A stretch of DNA of 34,783 nt. Origin: Streptomyces sp. STR69 (lineage in GTDB: Bacteria > Actinomycetota > Actinomycetes > Streptomycetales > Streptomycetaceae). The notes beneath the pieces are model-generated. The model ran no database searches and was not told where the DNA came from. It was given only the letters and a program-made list of their open reading frames with translations. Shown in pieces: positions 23,815 through 30,973 of the stretch; within the stretch, counting starts at the first letter, position 1; the number at the start of each line of letters is the position of its first letter. The stretch spans positions 1-34,783 of the forward strand of contig NZ_JALJRY010000050.1 of NCBI RefSeq assembly GCF_024519455.1, read 5' to 3'. A program made the translations under genes and the position numbers.

Positions 23815-23969
23815 GCCGGCCGACACCTACCGATCCCGATACCGGGCGATCCAGTCGTCGGTGAGGTGGTCGATGGCTTGATCGGCGCGTATCGCGGTCA
23901 CCGTGCGCGTCGTTGAACCGTGCGGCTGCGCCTGAACGAAACGATGGGCAGCCGGGGAGGAGCGCCACG

Positions 23970-24512
23970 ATGACCGGCCTTGATGCCCTGTTCGAGCGCC
24001 TTGAGGGCATGCCCGTCCCCGAGGGCTACAAGGTCGAGATCGTCGAGGGGACCGTCGCCATGTCACCGCAGGAGGACACCCACTGGGAGATCATCCTGGA
24101 CATCGTCGAGCAGCTACGGACCAAGTACCCCCGAAAGCGCGTGAAGTCCGACGTCCGTATCGACTACCCGGGTCACCTCAACGGATTCGCGACCGATGTG
24201 ACGGTGATGACCGAGGACGCCGCGAAGACGGAGGAGGGGCTCTGGCGCTACCAGGACGTCGAGTTCGTCGCCGAGGTCATCTCCAAGGGCACCGCCGCCA
24301 ACGACTACGGCCCGAAGAAGGCCGCGTACGCCGAGGCCGAGGTCCCTGTGTATCTGATCGCCGACCCGTATCAGGGCCGCTGCCACGTCTACTCCCGCCC
24401 CAAGGGCGACGACTACGCGACCGAGACCAAACTCCCCTTCGGGGACGATCTCGACCTCACCGGCACCGTGGTCGGCCTCACCCTCAAGACAGACGGCTTC
24501 CCCCGCGACTGA
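23970..24512 (+). CDS. Uma2-family protein (DUF820, PD-(D/E)XK nuclease fold)
   Basis: A 180-residue Uma2 protein. The family's restriction-endonuclease-like core is visible: EGYKVEIVEGTVAMSPQEDT, HWEIILDIVEQL, the acidic strand GFATDVTVM, then VEFVAEVISKGTAANDYGPK with the second acid, and YLIADPYQGRCHVY. Many Streptomyces carry tens of copies; biochemical role is unproven, and nuclease activity is inferred from fold only. ATG 23970 has GGGGAGGAG 7 bases upstream. It stands alone between an SGNH hydrolase and an aldo/keto reductase gene. Confidence 0.93.
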   Translation: MTGLDALFERLEGMPVPEGYKVEIVEGTVAMSPQEDTHWEIILDIVEQLRTKYPRKRVKSDVRIDYPGHLNGFATDVTVMTEDAAKTEEGLWRYQDVEFVAEVISKGTAANDYGPKKAAYAEAEVPVYLIADPYQGRCHVYSRPKGDDYATETKLPFGDDLDLTGTVVGLTLKTDGFPRD

Positions 24513-24556
24513 CCCCCCTTGCATAGAGCGCGCTCGAAGCCGTTGGCTAAGTACTC

Positions 24557-25549
24557 ATGAAGTACACGCAGCTCGGACGCACAGGTCTCAAGGTCAGCCG
24601 ACTCGTCCTCGGGACGATGAACTTCGGTCCGCAGACCGACGAGGCCGACAGTCACGCGATCATGGACGCGGCGCTGGACGCCGGTATCAACCTCTTCGAC
24701 ACCGCCAACGTGTATGGGTGGGGTGACAACAAGGGGCGGACCGAGGAGATCATCGGCAACTGGTTCGCCAAGAGCCCCGACCACCGCGACAAGGTCGTCC
24801 TCGCCACCAAGGTCTACGGCAACATGGCCGCCGACGGCGACGCCTGGCCCAACCACGACAAGCTGTCCGCCCTGAACATCCGGCGGGCCGTCGACGCCAG
24901 CCTCAAGCGGCTGCAGACGGACTACATCGACGTCTACCAGTTCCACCACATCGACCGCGCCACCCCCTTCGAGGAGATCTGGCAGGCGATCGACACCCTG
25001 ATCCAGCAGGGCAAGATCCTCTACGTCGGTTCCTCGAACTTCCCCGGTTACAAGATCGCCCAGGCCAACGAGATCGCCGCGCGCCGTGGCGGCACCATCG
25101 GGCTCGTCAGCGAGCAGTGCCTCTACAACCTCGCCGAGCGCCGCGCCGAGATGGAGGTCATCCCGGCCGCGCAGGACTACGGCCTCGGGGTCATCCCCTG
25201 GTCGCCGCTCCAGGGCGGACTCCTCGGCGGAGTCATCAGGAAGGAGATCTCGGGCGGGCGCCGGGCGAGCGGCCGGGCCGCGGACACCCTCGCCAACCCG
25301 ACCTCACGCGCCCAGATCCAGGCCTACGAGGACCTCCTCGACAAGCACGGCATCGAGCCCGGAGAAGCCGCCCTGGCCTGGCTGCTGACCCGCCCCGGCG
25401 TCACCGGCCCGATCGTCGGCCCGCGCACCGCCGGGCAACTGGAGTCCGCGCTGCGCGCCGTGGAACTGGAACTGACCGAGGAACTCCTCACCTCGCTGGA
25501 CGAGATCTTCCCGGGTCCTGGCCCGTCCCCCGAGGCCTTCGCCTGGTAG
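24557..25549 (+). CDS. Aldo/keto reductase
   Basis: A 330-residue NADPH-dependent aldo/keto reductase. The N terminus MKYTQLGRTGLKVSRLVLGT and the tetrad Asp48, Tyr53, Lys85 and His130 are all present (LFDTANVYGWG, LATKVYGN, YQFHHID). Later come YVGSSNFPGYKIAQAN, SEQCLYNLAERRAEMEVIP, the cofactor-binding segment WLLTRPGVTGPIVGPRT, and LESALRAVELELTEE. It is of the YajO/Gpr or voltage-gated K-channel beta-subunit-like group, reducing aldehydes or ketones in the cytosol; the physiological substrate is unknown. It appears monocistronic, followed by a hairpin and a dispersed repeat element. Confidence 0.95.
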   Translation: MKYTQLGRTGLKVSRLVLGTMNFGPQTDEADSHAIMDAALDAGINLFDTANVYGWGDNKGRTEEIIGNWFAKSPDHRDKVVLATKVYGNMAADGDAWPNHDKLSALNIRRAVDASLKRLQTDYIDVYQFHHIDRATPFEEIWQAIDTLIQQGKILYVGSSNFPGYKIAQANEIAARRGGTIGLVSEQCLYNLAERRAEMEVIPAAQDYGLGVIPWSPLQGGLLGGVIRKEISGGRRASGRAADTLANPTSRAQIQAYEDLLDKHGIEPGEAALAWLLTRPGVTGPIVGPRTAGQLESALRAVELELTEELLTSLDEIFPGPGPSPEAFAW

Positions 25550-25567
25550 ACGACGTAAGGGCAAGCA

Positions 25568-25626
25568 CCCCTGTTTTCAGGGGCGCGGGGAACTGCGCGA
25601 CCAGCCACATCCGGCCCGCAGCCGAA
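25568..25626 (+). repeat. Dispersed 48-bp 3' element with hairpin, copy 1
   Basis: A hairpin of CCCCTG, loop TTTT, CAGGGG (25568-25583) overlaps the start of an element at 25579-25626. The element matches 33418-33465 in 42 of 48 positions without gaps, and its first 28 and last 12 bases are identical in both. It can fold by pairing CGCG with CGCG around GGGAACTG. I recognise this sequence as widespread at gene 3' ends in Streptomyces genomes. Here it follows the aldo/keto reductase by 29 bases. Confidence 0.85.
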
Positions 25627-25650
25627 ATTCGATCCGCAGTTCCCCCACCC

Positions 25651-25740
25651 TCACTTACCAAGCGCCGCGGCAAGCCCAACGACAACGAACAACAGCACAA
25701 GCACACCGGCCATGATCCGGTTCCGGGTTTTCGGGTCCAC
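25651..25740 (-). CDS. 29-residue single-span membrane peptide
   Basis: A 30-codon ORF begins with GTG 10 bases after the ThpR stop on the same strand. The product starts MDPKTRNRI, a charged cytosolic head, and continues as one membrane helix, MAGVLVLLFVVVGLAAALGK, ending with Lys. Head, 18-residue hydrophobic stretch and tight spacing to ThpR look like a genuine small membrane protein and not chance. The ribosome site is weak (CTCGGG), so coupling to ThpR translation is likely. It is too short for most gene finders. Role unknown. Confidence 0.6.
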   Translation of the reverse strand: MDPKTRNRIMAGVLVLLFVVVGLAAALGK

Positions 25741-25750
25741 GTACCCGAGC

Positions 25751-26305
25751 CTAACCGCCCGCTCCCAGCCTCCAGCGGGCGACCGCCTCATACCGCGGCT
25801 GTTCACCCGGAACCCCCGACCTCGGCAGGTTGCTGCGGACGAGCACCAGTTCGTCCACCGTCCACGCCCGCCCCGCGAACCCGTCGAGCCGGTCGAGATA
25901 CGGCCGTACGTCCAGCGCGTCCCGGCCGCGGGCCAGGGTCAGATGGGCGCGGTAACGCCGGTGCTGCCCCACCGCCGCCTCCTCGCACCGCTCCGCCAGC
26001 AGGCGCAACGCGGCGAGATCCCCGGCCGCCCCCGCCCACAGCGCCCGCCCCTCCCCGAACTGCCCGCCCCCGCGCACCGCCAGCCCGAACGGTTCGCTCC
26101 GGCGCGCGGTCCGCTCCAGGGCGGCCGACAGTTCCGGTACGGCGTCCTCGTCGACCTCGCCGTAGAACGCGAGGGTGAAGTGCCAACCCAGGCGGCCGGT
26201 CCAGCGGAGGGTGTCCGCGGTCGGGAGCGTCCTCAACTCGGCTACCGCTGCGGCGAGTTCGGCGGCGATGTCCTCCGGGGGCAGCACGGCGGCGAAGAGT
26301 CTCAT
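25751..26305 (-). CDS. thpR: RNA 2',3'-cyclic phosphodiesterase (ThpR/LigT)
   Basis: A 184-residue 2H-phosphoesterase. Both catalytic HxTx motifs are seen: H42-F-T-L and H121-L-T-L. The start MRLFAAVLPPEDI and the segment RWTGRLGWHFTLAFYGEVDE are typical of the ThpR (formerly LigT) group, which hydrolyses 2',3'-cyclic phosphate ends of RNA to 2'-phosphates, with weak ligase activity in vitro. Family-like C-terminal parts are GFAGRAWTVDELVLVRSNLP and RYEAVARWRLG. It is cytosolic. It is transcribed away from the GNAT gene and appears to share a transcript with the 29-residue membrane peptide. Confidence 0.93.
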   Translation of the reverse strand: MRLFAAVLPPEDIAAELAAAVAELRTLPTADTLRWTGRLGWHFTLAFYGEVDEDAVPELSAALERTARRSEPFGLAVRGGGQFGEGRALWAGAAGDLAALRLLAERCEEAAVGQHRRYRAHLTLARGRDALDVRPYLDRLDGFAGRAWTVDELVLVRSNLPRSGVPGEQPRYEAVARWRLGAGG

Positions 26306-26346
26306 GAGCCCCAGCCTGCCACCGTCCGCGCTGCCACTATGAGGGC

Positions 26347-26859
26347 ATGACCATCAGCATCAGGGACGGCGGCCCCGACGACATTCCCGCGATACTCGGC
26401 ATGCTGGACAGCGCCGTGGCGTGGCTCGTCGCGCAGGGGCGGACCGGGCAGTGGGGCAGTACGTCGTGGTCGGAGAACCCGAAGGCCGTGGCGATGGTGG
26501 AGCGGTATGCGGCGACCGGCACCCCGTACATCGCCGAGATCGACGGTGTGCCGGTCGGCACGCTCACCCTCACCGACTCACCGGGGTCGTACGTCGAAGC
26601 CGTCGACGAGCCCGAGCGGTATGTCCATCTCCTCGCCTCCGACCGCCGGTTCAAGGGGTACGGCGTCGGCAGCGCGCTGCTCGCGCACGCGGCGGAGGCG
26701 ACCCGGGAGGCGGGTATCTCGCTGCTGCGGGTGGACTGTTACGCGGGGGACGACCGCAGGCTCGTCGCCTACTACGAGGCCAACGGGTTCACCGCGACGG
26801 AGGCCTTCGTCGTCGGGGAGGACAACTGGCCGGGGCAGGTGCTGGCCCGGAGGGTGTAG
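26347..26859 (+). CDS. GNAT acetyltransferase
   Basis: A 170-residue GCN5-related N-acetyltransferase. Acetyl-CoA binding motif A is clear (VHLLASDRRFKGYGVGSALL, with R-x-x-G-x-G spacing). It is followed by HAAEATREAGISLLRVDCYA, and motif B with LVAYYEANGFTATEAFVVG. The N terminus ISIRDGGPDDIPAILGMLDS is typical. It transfers acetyl from acetyl-CoA to an amine of a small molecule or protein; the target cannot be told. It is divergent from ThpR (41 bases between starts) and convergent with the MFS gene (25 bases between stops). Confidence 0.94.
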   Translation: MTISIRDGGPDDIPAILGMLDSAVAWLVAQGRTGQWGSTSWSENPKAVAMVERYAATGTPYIAEIDGVPVGTLTLTDSPGSYVEAVDEPERYVHLLASDRRFKGYGVGSALLAHAAEATREAGISLLRVDCYAGDDRRLVAYYEANGFTATEAFVVGEDNWPGQVLARRV

Positions 26860-26884
26860 CACGCACGCCCCCGGGCCAGGACAT

Positions 26885-28243
26885 TTACACCATCGTCGCC
26901 AACTGCTCCCGCCGGCGCGGGACGAAGGCCACGCTCGGGTGGCCGTGGTTCCAGTCGAACGACAGGCGCAGATCGCCGATGCGGGCCAGGATCACGCCGA
27001 TCGTGGCCGCGGCGACGGCCGCGATGGCACCGCCGAGGGCGAAGCTCACCCGGGGGCCGTAGGCGTCGGTAATCCAGCCGACGATCGGTGCGCCCAGGGG
27101 CGTACCGCCCATGAAGACCATCATGAACAGGGCCATGACCCGGCCGCGCATGGCCGGGTCGGTGCCCATCTGGACGGCGGTGTTGGCCGTGACGTTGACC
27201 GTCAGTCCCGCGATGCCTATCGGGACCATGAGCAGGGCGAACAGCCAGTAGGAGGGGGCCACCGCCGCCACGATCTCCAGCAGGCCGAAGGCCGCCGCCG
27301 CCGCGATCAGGACGCGGCGGCGGGTGGTGCCGCGGCGGGCGGCGAGCAGGGCGCCGATCAGGGAGCCGACCGCCATCAGGGTGTTGAAGAGGCTGTAGGC
27401 ACCGGCGCCCGCGTGGAAGATGTCGTCCGCGTAGGCCGACAGCCACACCGGGAAGTTGAAGCCGAACGTGCCGATGAAGCCGACGAGGACGATCGGCCAG
27501 ATCAGGTCGGGGCGGCCGGCGACGTAGTGCAGGCCTTCGCGGAGCTGGCCCTTGCCGCGCGGGGCGCGCTGGACGGAGTGCAGGTCGCGGTTGCGCATGA
27601 GGAGCAGGCTCGCCAGGGGCGCCACGAACGACAGGCCGTTGAAGAGGAACGCCCAGCCGGTGCCGACGCCGGTGATCAGGACGCCCGCGACGGCGGGGCC
27701 GACCAGGCGGGCGGACTGGAAGTTCGCCGAGTTGAGGCTGACCGCGTTCTGCAGCTGCTCGGGGCCGACCATCTCGGAGACGAAGGACTGGCGGGCCGGG
27801 TTGTCGACCACCGTGGCGAGGCCGACGGCGAAGGCGGCGACGTAGACGTGCCAGACCTGGACGTGGCCGGAGAGGGTCAGGAACGCGAGCACCAGGCCGG
27901 TCAGGGCCATCGCGGACTGGGTGACGAGGAGGGTGGGGCGCTTGGGCAGCCGGTCGACGAGGACACCGCCGTAGAGCCCGAAGAGGAGCATCGGCAGGAA
28001 CTGGAGGGCGGTCGTGATGCCCACGGCGGCGGAGGAGCCGGTGAGGCTGAGGACCAGCCAGTCCTGGGCGATGCGCTGCATCCAGGTGCCGGTGTTGGAG
28101 ACGACCTGGCCGATGAAGAACAGGCGGTAGTTCCGGATCCTCAGCGAGCTGAACATCGAGGACTTGCCGGGAGCATCAGGTGCGGGCGGGGAGTCGGGGG
28201 TGGCTGGCGCGGGTGCGGAGTCTGCTCCGGTTCCCGAACTCAA
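26885..28243 (-). CDS. MFS exporter (EntS/MFS_3-like)
   Basis: A 452-residue major facilitator of the MFS_3/EntS group with 12 helices. Family marks: LRIRNYRLFFIGQVVSNTGT and WMQRIAQDWLVLSLTGS at the start, the loop LYGGVLVDRLPKRP, NPARQSFVSEMVGPEQLQNA between helices, and VMALFMMVFMGGTPLGAPIV in the second half. A Pro/Ala-rich cytosolic leader of about 28 residues precedes helix 1. The start is TTG at 28243 with GGAGG 7 bases upstream. It is 25 bases after the MarR gene and surely in its operon, so it is probably derepressed when MarR binds an aromatic or drug-like ligand. Such transporters export siderophores or antibiotics. Confidence 0.93.
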   Translation of the reverse strand: MSSGTGADSAPAPATPDSPPAPDAPGKSSMFSSLRIRNYRLFFIGQVVSNTGTWMQRIAQDWLVLSLTGSSAAVGITTALQFLPMLLFGLYGGVLVDRLPKRPTLLVTQSAMALTGLVLAFLTLSGHVQVWHVYVAAFAVGLATVVDNPARQSFVSEMVGPEQLQNAVSLNSANFQSARLVGPAVAGVLITGVGTGWAFLFNGLSFVAPLASLLLMRNRDLHSVQRAPRGKGQLREGLHYVAGRPDLIWPIVLVGFIGTFGFNFPVWLSAYADDIFHAGAGAYSLFNTLMAVGSLIGALLAARRGTTRRRVLIAAAAAFGLLEIVAAVAPSYWLFALLMVPIGIAGLTVNVTANTAVQMGTDPAMRGRVMALFMMVFMGGTPLGAPIVGWITDAYGPRVSFALGGAIAAVAAATIGVILARIGDLRLSFDWNHGHPSVAFVPRRREQLATMV

Positions 28244-28268
28244 AAGGTCGCCTCCTACATAGACAGCT

Positions 28269-28706
28269 TTACAGGTGTGCGAGTTTCTCCAGCACGGGGG
28301 CGGCGGCGACGATCTTCGCCCACTCGTCCTCGTCGAGGCCGTCGACCAGGCCGGCCAGGAACGCGTTGCGCTTGCGGCGGCTCTCTTCGAGCATCGCCTC
28401 GGCCTGGGGGGTCTTGGTGACGACCTTCTGGCGCCGGTCCTCGGGGTGCGGCTCCAGCTGCACCAGTCCCTTGGCTTCGAGCAGCGCGACGATGCGGGTC
28501 ATCGAGGGCGGCTGCACATGCTCCTTGCGAGCGAGCTCGCCAGGGGTCGCGCTGCCGCAGTTGGACAGGGTGCCCAGCACCGACATCTCGGTGGGGCTCA
28601 GTGACTCGTCGACCCGCTGGTGCTTGAGTCGACGGGACAACCGCATCACGGCTGACCGCAGGGAGTTCACAGCGGCAGCGTCGTCGCCATGGGTAAGGTC
28701 CGGCAT
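28269..28706 (-). CDS. MarR-family repressor
   Basis: A 145-residue MarR winged-helix regulator. Helices and wing are recognisable: LRSAVMRLSRRLKHQRVDES, the recognition part LSPTEMSVLGTLSNCGSATP, GELARKEHVQPPSMTRIVAL, LEAKGLVQLEPHPEDRRQKV (wing with the conserved DxRxxxV) and the C-terminal dimer helix. It is the first gene of an operon with the MFS exporter, and a nested palindrome lies 2 bases upstream of its start, so it probably represses itself and the exporter. The start codon seems to have almost no leader. Confidence 0.95.
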   Translation of the reverse strand: MPDLTHGDDAAAVNSLRSAVMRLSRRLKHQRVDESLSPTEMSVLGTLSNCGSATPGELARKEHVQPPSMTRIVALLEAKGLVQLEPHPEDRRQKVVTKTPQAEAMLEESRRKRNAFLAGLVDGLDEDEWAKIVAAAPVLEKLAHL

Positions 28707-28708
28707 GT

Positions 28709-28740
28709 TCTTTAGCGTAACTCATTACTCTCGCTAAAGA
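28709..28740. promoter_or_regulatory. Nested palindrome: MarR operator overlapping the promoter
   Basis: Perfect 9-base arms TCTTTAGCG (28709-28717) and CGCTAAAGA (28732-28740) enclose a 14-base spacer. Within this lies a second dyad, GTAA-CTCA-TTAC. The outer right arm begins 26 bases from the marR start, the left only 3, so any bound dimer would block the start region. Nested dyads at a marR promoter are what autorepression predicts. Confidence 0.7.
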
Positions 28741-28869
28741 CCAACTGGGACCGACGCGACACGCCGGGATGCCCGTGACCCTGGCCACTGAACCCTTCCG
28801 TCACCCATATGAGTGATACCGGCGCGGAACGTCACCCACCGCCCGGAACCGCCCCGGACCCTCGTCTGT

Positions 28870-29052
28870 ATGGGGACCAGCGTGCTCAGCCTGCGGATAG
28901 ACGGGGAGCTGCTCGAACGGCTCCGACACCATGCGGCGAAAAGGGGAATGAGCGTCCAGGACTATGTGGTCCAGACGCTCATCCGGGACGACTTCGACGA
29001 GCGGTTCCAGACCGCCGTCGAGGAGACGGAGAAGTTCTACGGGGTCACGTGA
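28870..29052 (+). CDS. Ribbon-helix-helix (Arc/CopG-like) small protein
   Basis: A 60-residue protein with a ribbon-helix-helix pattern: beta strand VLSLRIDGELL, helix A LERLRHHAAKR, the GMS turn, and helix B VQDYVVQTLIRDDFDERF. It then has an acidic tail ending FYGVT. RHH proteins bind DNA as dimers and are often antitoxins or plasmid-type repressors. No toxin ORF is adjacent; the next gene downstream is the convergent purine permease, whose stop lies 9 bases away. It is therefore an orphan regulator or a remnant of a toxin-antitoxin pair. ATG 28870 has no clear ribosome site. Confidence 0.75.
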   Translation: MGTSVLSLRIDGELLERLRHHAAKRGMSVQDYVVQTLIRDDFDERFQTAVEETEKFYGVT

Positions 29053-29061
29053 CCCACCGGG

Positions 29062-30456
29062 TTACGTCAGACCCAGGGCCGGCATCAGGTAGTAGAAGCC
29101 GAACACGGCCGCCACGACGTACATCGGCACCGGGACCTCCCGGCCCCGGCCCGCCACCAGGCGCAGCACCACGAAGGTGATGAAGCCCATGCCGATGCCG
29201 TTGGTGATCGAGTAGGTGAACGGCATCATCACCATCGTGATGAAGGCCGGGATGGCGATCGTGTAGTCCGCCCAGTCGATCTCCTTGACGGAGCCCGCCA
29301 GGATCAGGAAGCCCACCGCGAGCAGGGCCGGGGTGGCCGCCTGGGAGGGGACCATCGTGGCGATGGGCGTGAGGAACAGTGCTACGGCGAAGAGGGCACC
29401 CGTGACGACGTTCGCGAAGCCGGTGCGGGCGCCCTCGCCGACGCCGGCCGTGGACTCCACGAAGCAGGTGGTCGCCGACGAGGAGCTGGCACCGCCGGCC
29501 GCGACCGCGATGCCGTCGACGAAGAGGACCTTGTTGATGCCGGGCATGTTGCCCTGGGCGTCGGTCAGTTGGGCCTCGTCGCTGATGCCCATGATCGTGC
29601 CCATCGCGTCGAAGAAGCACGACAGCAGGACCGTGAAGACGAACAGGACGCCGGTCAGCACGCCGACCTTGGAGAAGCCGCCGAACAGGCTGAACTTGCC
29701 GATCAGGCCGAAGTCGGGGGTGGCGACCGGGTTTCCGGGCCACTTCGGGGTGGTCAGGCCCCAGGAGGGGATCGTCGCGACCGCGTTCACGATCACCGCG
29801 AGGACGGTCATCGTGACGATCGAGATCAGGATCGCGCCGGACACCTTGCGGACGATCAGCCCGAGCGTGAACAGTACGCCGAGGATGAAGACGAGCACCG
29901 GCCAGCCGTTGAGGTGACCGTCGGCGCCGAGCTGGAGCGGGACGGTGGTCTGGGCGGCGTCCGGGATGCGGGTGATGAACCCGGAGTCCACGAGCCCGAT
30001 CAGCATGATGAACAGGCCGATACCGATGGAGATGGCCTTGCGCAGGCCGTAGGGCACCGCGTTCATCACGCGCTCGCGCAGCCCGGTGGCGACCAGCAGC
30101 ATCACGACCAGGCCGGCCAGCACGACCATCCCCATCGCGTCCGGCCACGACATGCGGGGCGCGAGCTGGAGGGCGACGACGGAGTTCACGCCGAGTCCGG
30201 CGGCGAGCGCGATCGGTACGTTGCCGATGACACCCATGAGGAGGGTGGTGAAGGCGGCGGTGACAGCGGTGGCGGTGACCAGCTGGCCGTTGTCGAGGTG
30301 GTGCCCGTACATGTCCTTCGCGCTGCCGAGGATGATCGGGTTCAGCACGATGATGTACGCCATCGCGAAGAAGGTGGCGAACCCGCCCCGGATCTCGCGG
30401 GGGAGGCTGCTGCCCCGTTCGGAGATCTTGAAGTAGCGGTCGAGGGCGGTCTGCAT
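29062..30456 (-). CDS. NCS2 purine permease (AzgA-like)
   Basis: A 464-residue NCS2 permease of the AzgA/PurP group, which imports adenine, guanine or hypoxanthine with protons. Family marks: the N terminus FKISERGSSLPREIRGGFAT, FFAMAYIIVLNPIIL, GLGVNSVVALQLAPRMSW, then LLSCFFDAMGTIMGISDEAQ, and SSSSATTCFVESTAGVGEGA with the conserved Glu-Ser-Thr-Ala-Gly-Val segment. It ends with TYSITNGIGMGFITFVVLRL. About 13-14 helices, normal length. The 122-base upstream gap to the divergent DUF2530 gene holds a short dyad. Confidence 0.95.
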   Translation of the reverse strand: MQTALDRYFKISERGSSLPREIRGGFATFFAMAYIIVLNPIILGSAKDMYGHHLDNGQLVTATAVTAAFTTLLMGVIGNVPIALAAGLGVNSVVALQLAPRMSWPDAMGMVVLAGLVVMLLVATGLRERVMNAVPYGLRKAISIGIGLFIMLIGLVDSGFITRIPDAAQTTVPLQLGADGHLNGWPVLVFILGVLFTLGLIVRKVSGAILISIVTMTVLAVIVNAVATIPSWGLTTPKWPGNPVATPDFGLIGKFSLFGGFSKVGVLTGVLFVFTVLLSCFFDAMGTIMGISDEAQLTDAQGNMPGINKVLFVDGIAVAAGGASSSSATTCFVESTAGVGEGARTGFANVVTGALFAVALFLTPIATMVPSQAATPALLAVGFLILAGSVKEIDWADYTIAIPAFITMVMMPFTYSITNGIGMGFITFVVLRLVAGRGREVPVPMYVVAAVFGFYYLMPALGLT

Positions 30457-30488
30457 TGGATGTTCCTACGAGCAGAAGTGGACAGACG

Positions 30489-30499
30489 GAAACCGTTTC
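30489..30499. promoter_or_regulatory. Short dyad upstream of the purine permease
   Basis: GAAACCGTTTC at 30489-30499 is palindromic around one base, 33 bases before the permease ATG. Close by on the minus strand TTCATATG and TTCATACT form a direct repeat (TTCATA twice, 8 bases apart) that may include a -10 box. The site could be a purine-responsive operator; the evidence is position and symmetry only. Confidence 0.3.
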
Positions 30500-30578
30500 A
30501 GTATGAACATATGAAGACGTCAGGCGCTATCTCCGCGCGTAGACCCGAGAGTGTTGCGCCGCCTCGTAAGCTGTGGGC

Positions 30579-30860
30579 ATGGCGAAGTGGACACCGACAC
30601 ACGAGGCACCGGAGCCCCTGGAGGGCCCGATCGTCCCGACCATCATCGGCGGCACGATCCTCTGGTTCGTCCTCTTCCTGGTACAGCTCCCCTTCTACGG
30701 CTGGTTCGACGACCACGGCCATCTGTGGTGGCTGTGGACCTGCCTGGCCGGGGCCGGGCTGGGGCTGATCGGCATCTGGTACGTCCGGGGGCGCGACGCG
30801 GCCCTCAAGCGACTGGCGGCCGAGGCGGCGGCGGAGGCTCCCTCCCCTGCTGCGGAGTGA
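30579..30860 (+). CDS. DUF2530 membrane protein
   Basis: A 93-residue DUF2530 protein with two membrane helices: TIIGGTILWFVLFLVQLPFY and LWWLWTCLAGAGLGLIGIWY, joined by a short loop GWFDDHGH. It starts with a soluble Pro/Glu-rich head (PTHEAPEPLEGPIVP) and ends in a basic segment and an Ala/Glu tail. DUF2530 is restricted to actinobacteria and has no known activity; here it is divergent from the purine permease. ATG 30579 is chosen; GTG 30573 would add two residues. Confidence 0.88.
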   Translation: MAKWTPTHEAPEPLEGPIVPTIIGGTILWFVLFLVQLPFYGWFDDHGHLWWLWTCLAGAGLGLIGIWYVRGRDAALKRLAAEAAAEAPSPAAE

Positions 30861-30973
30861 GGAGTTCCTCCTACACCCCAGGCATCACCCGGGCCCGCCC
30901 TCCGTCCTCCGCTGGTCGGATCTTCCGGGCACTCGGCGGGTGAAGCCTTAAATCCGCACGTACCGTCGACTGC

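Noticed and set aside
23827..23898. Minus-strand 24-codon tail ending HLTDDWIARYRDR
   Set aside because: Could be a gene remnant, but it has no ribosome site, is very short, and its upstream frame overlaps the Uma2 gene with poor composition.
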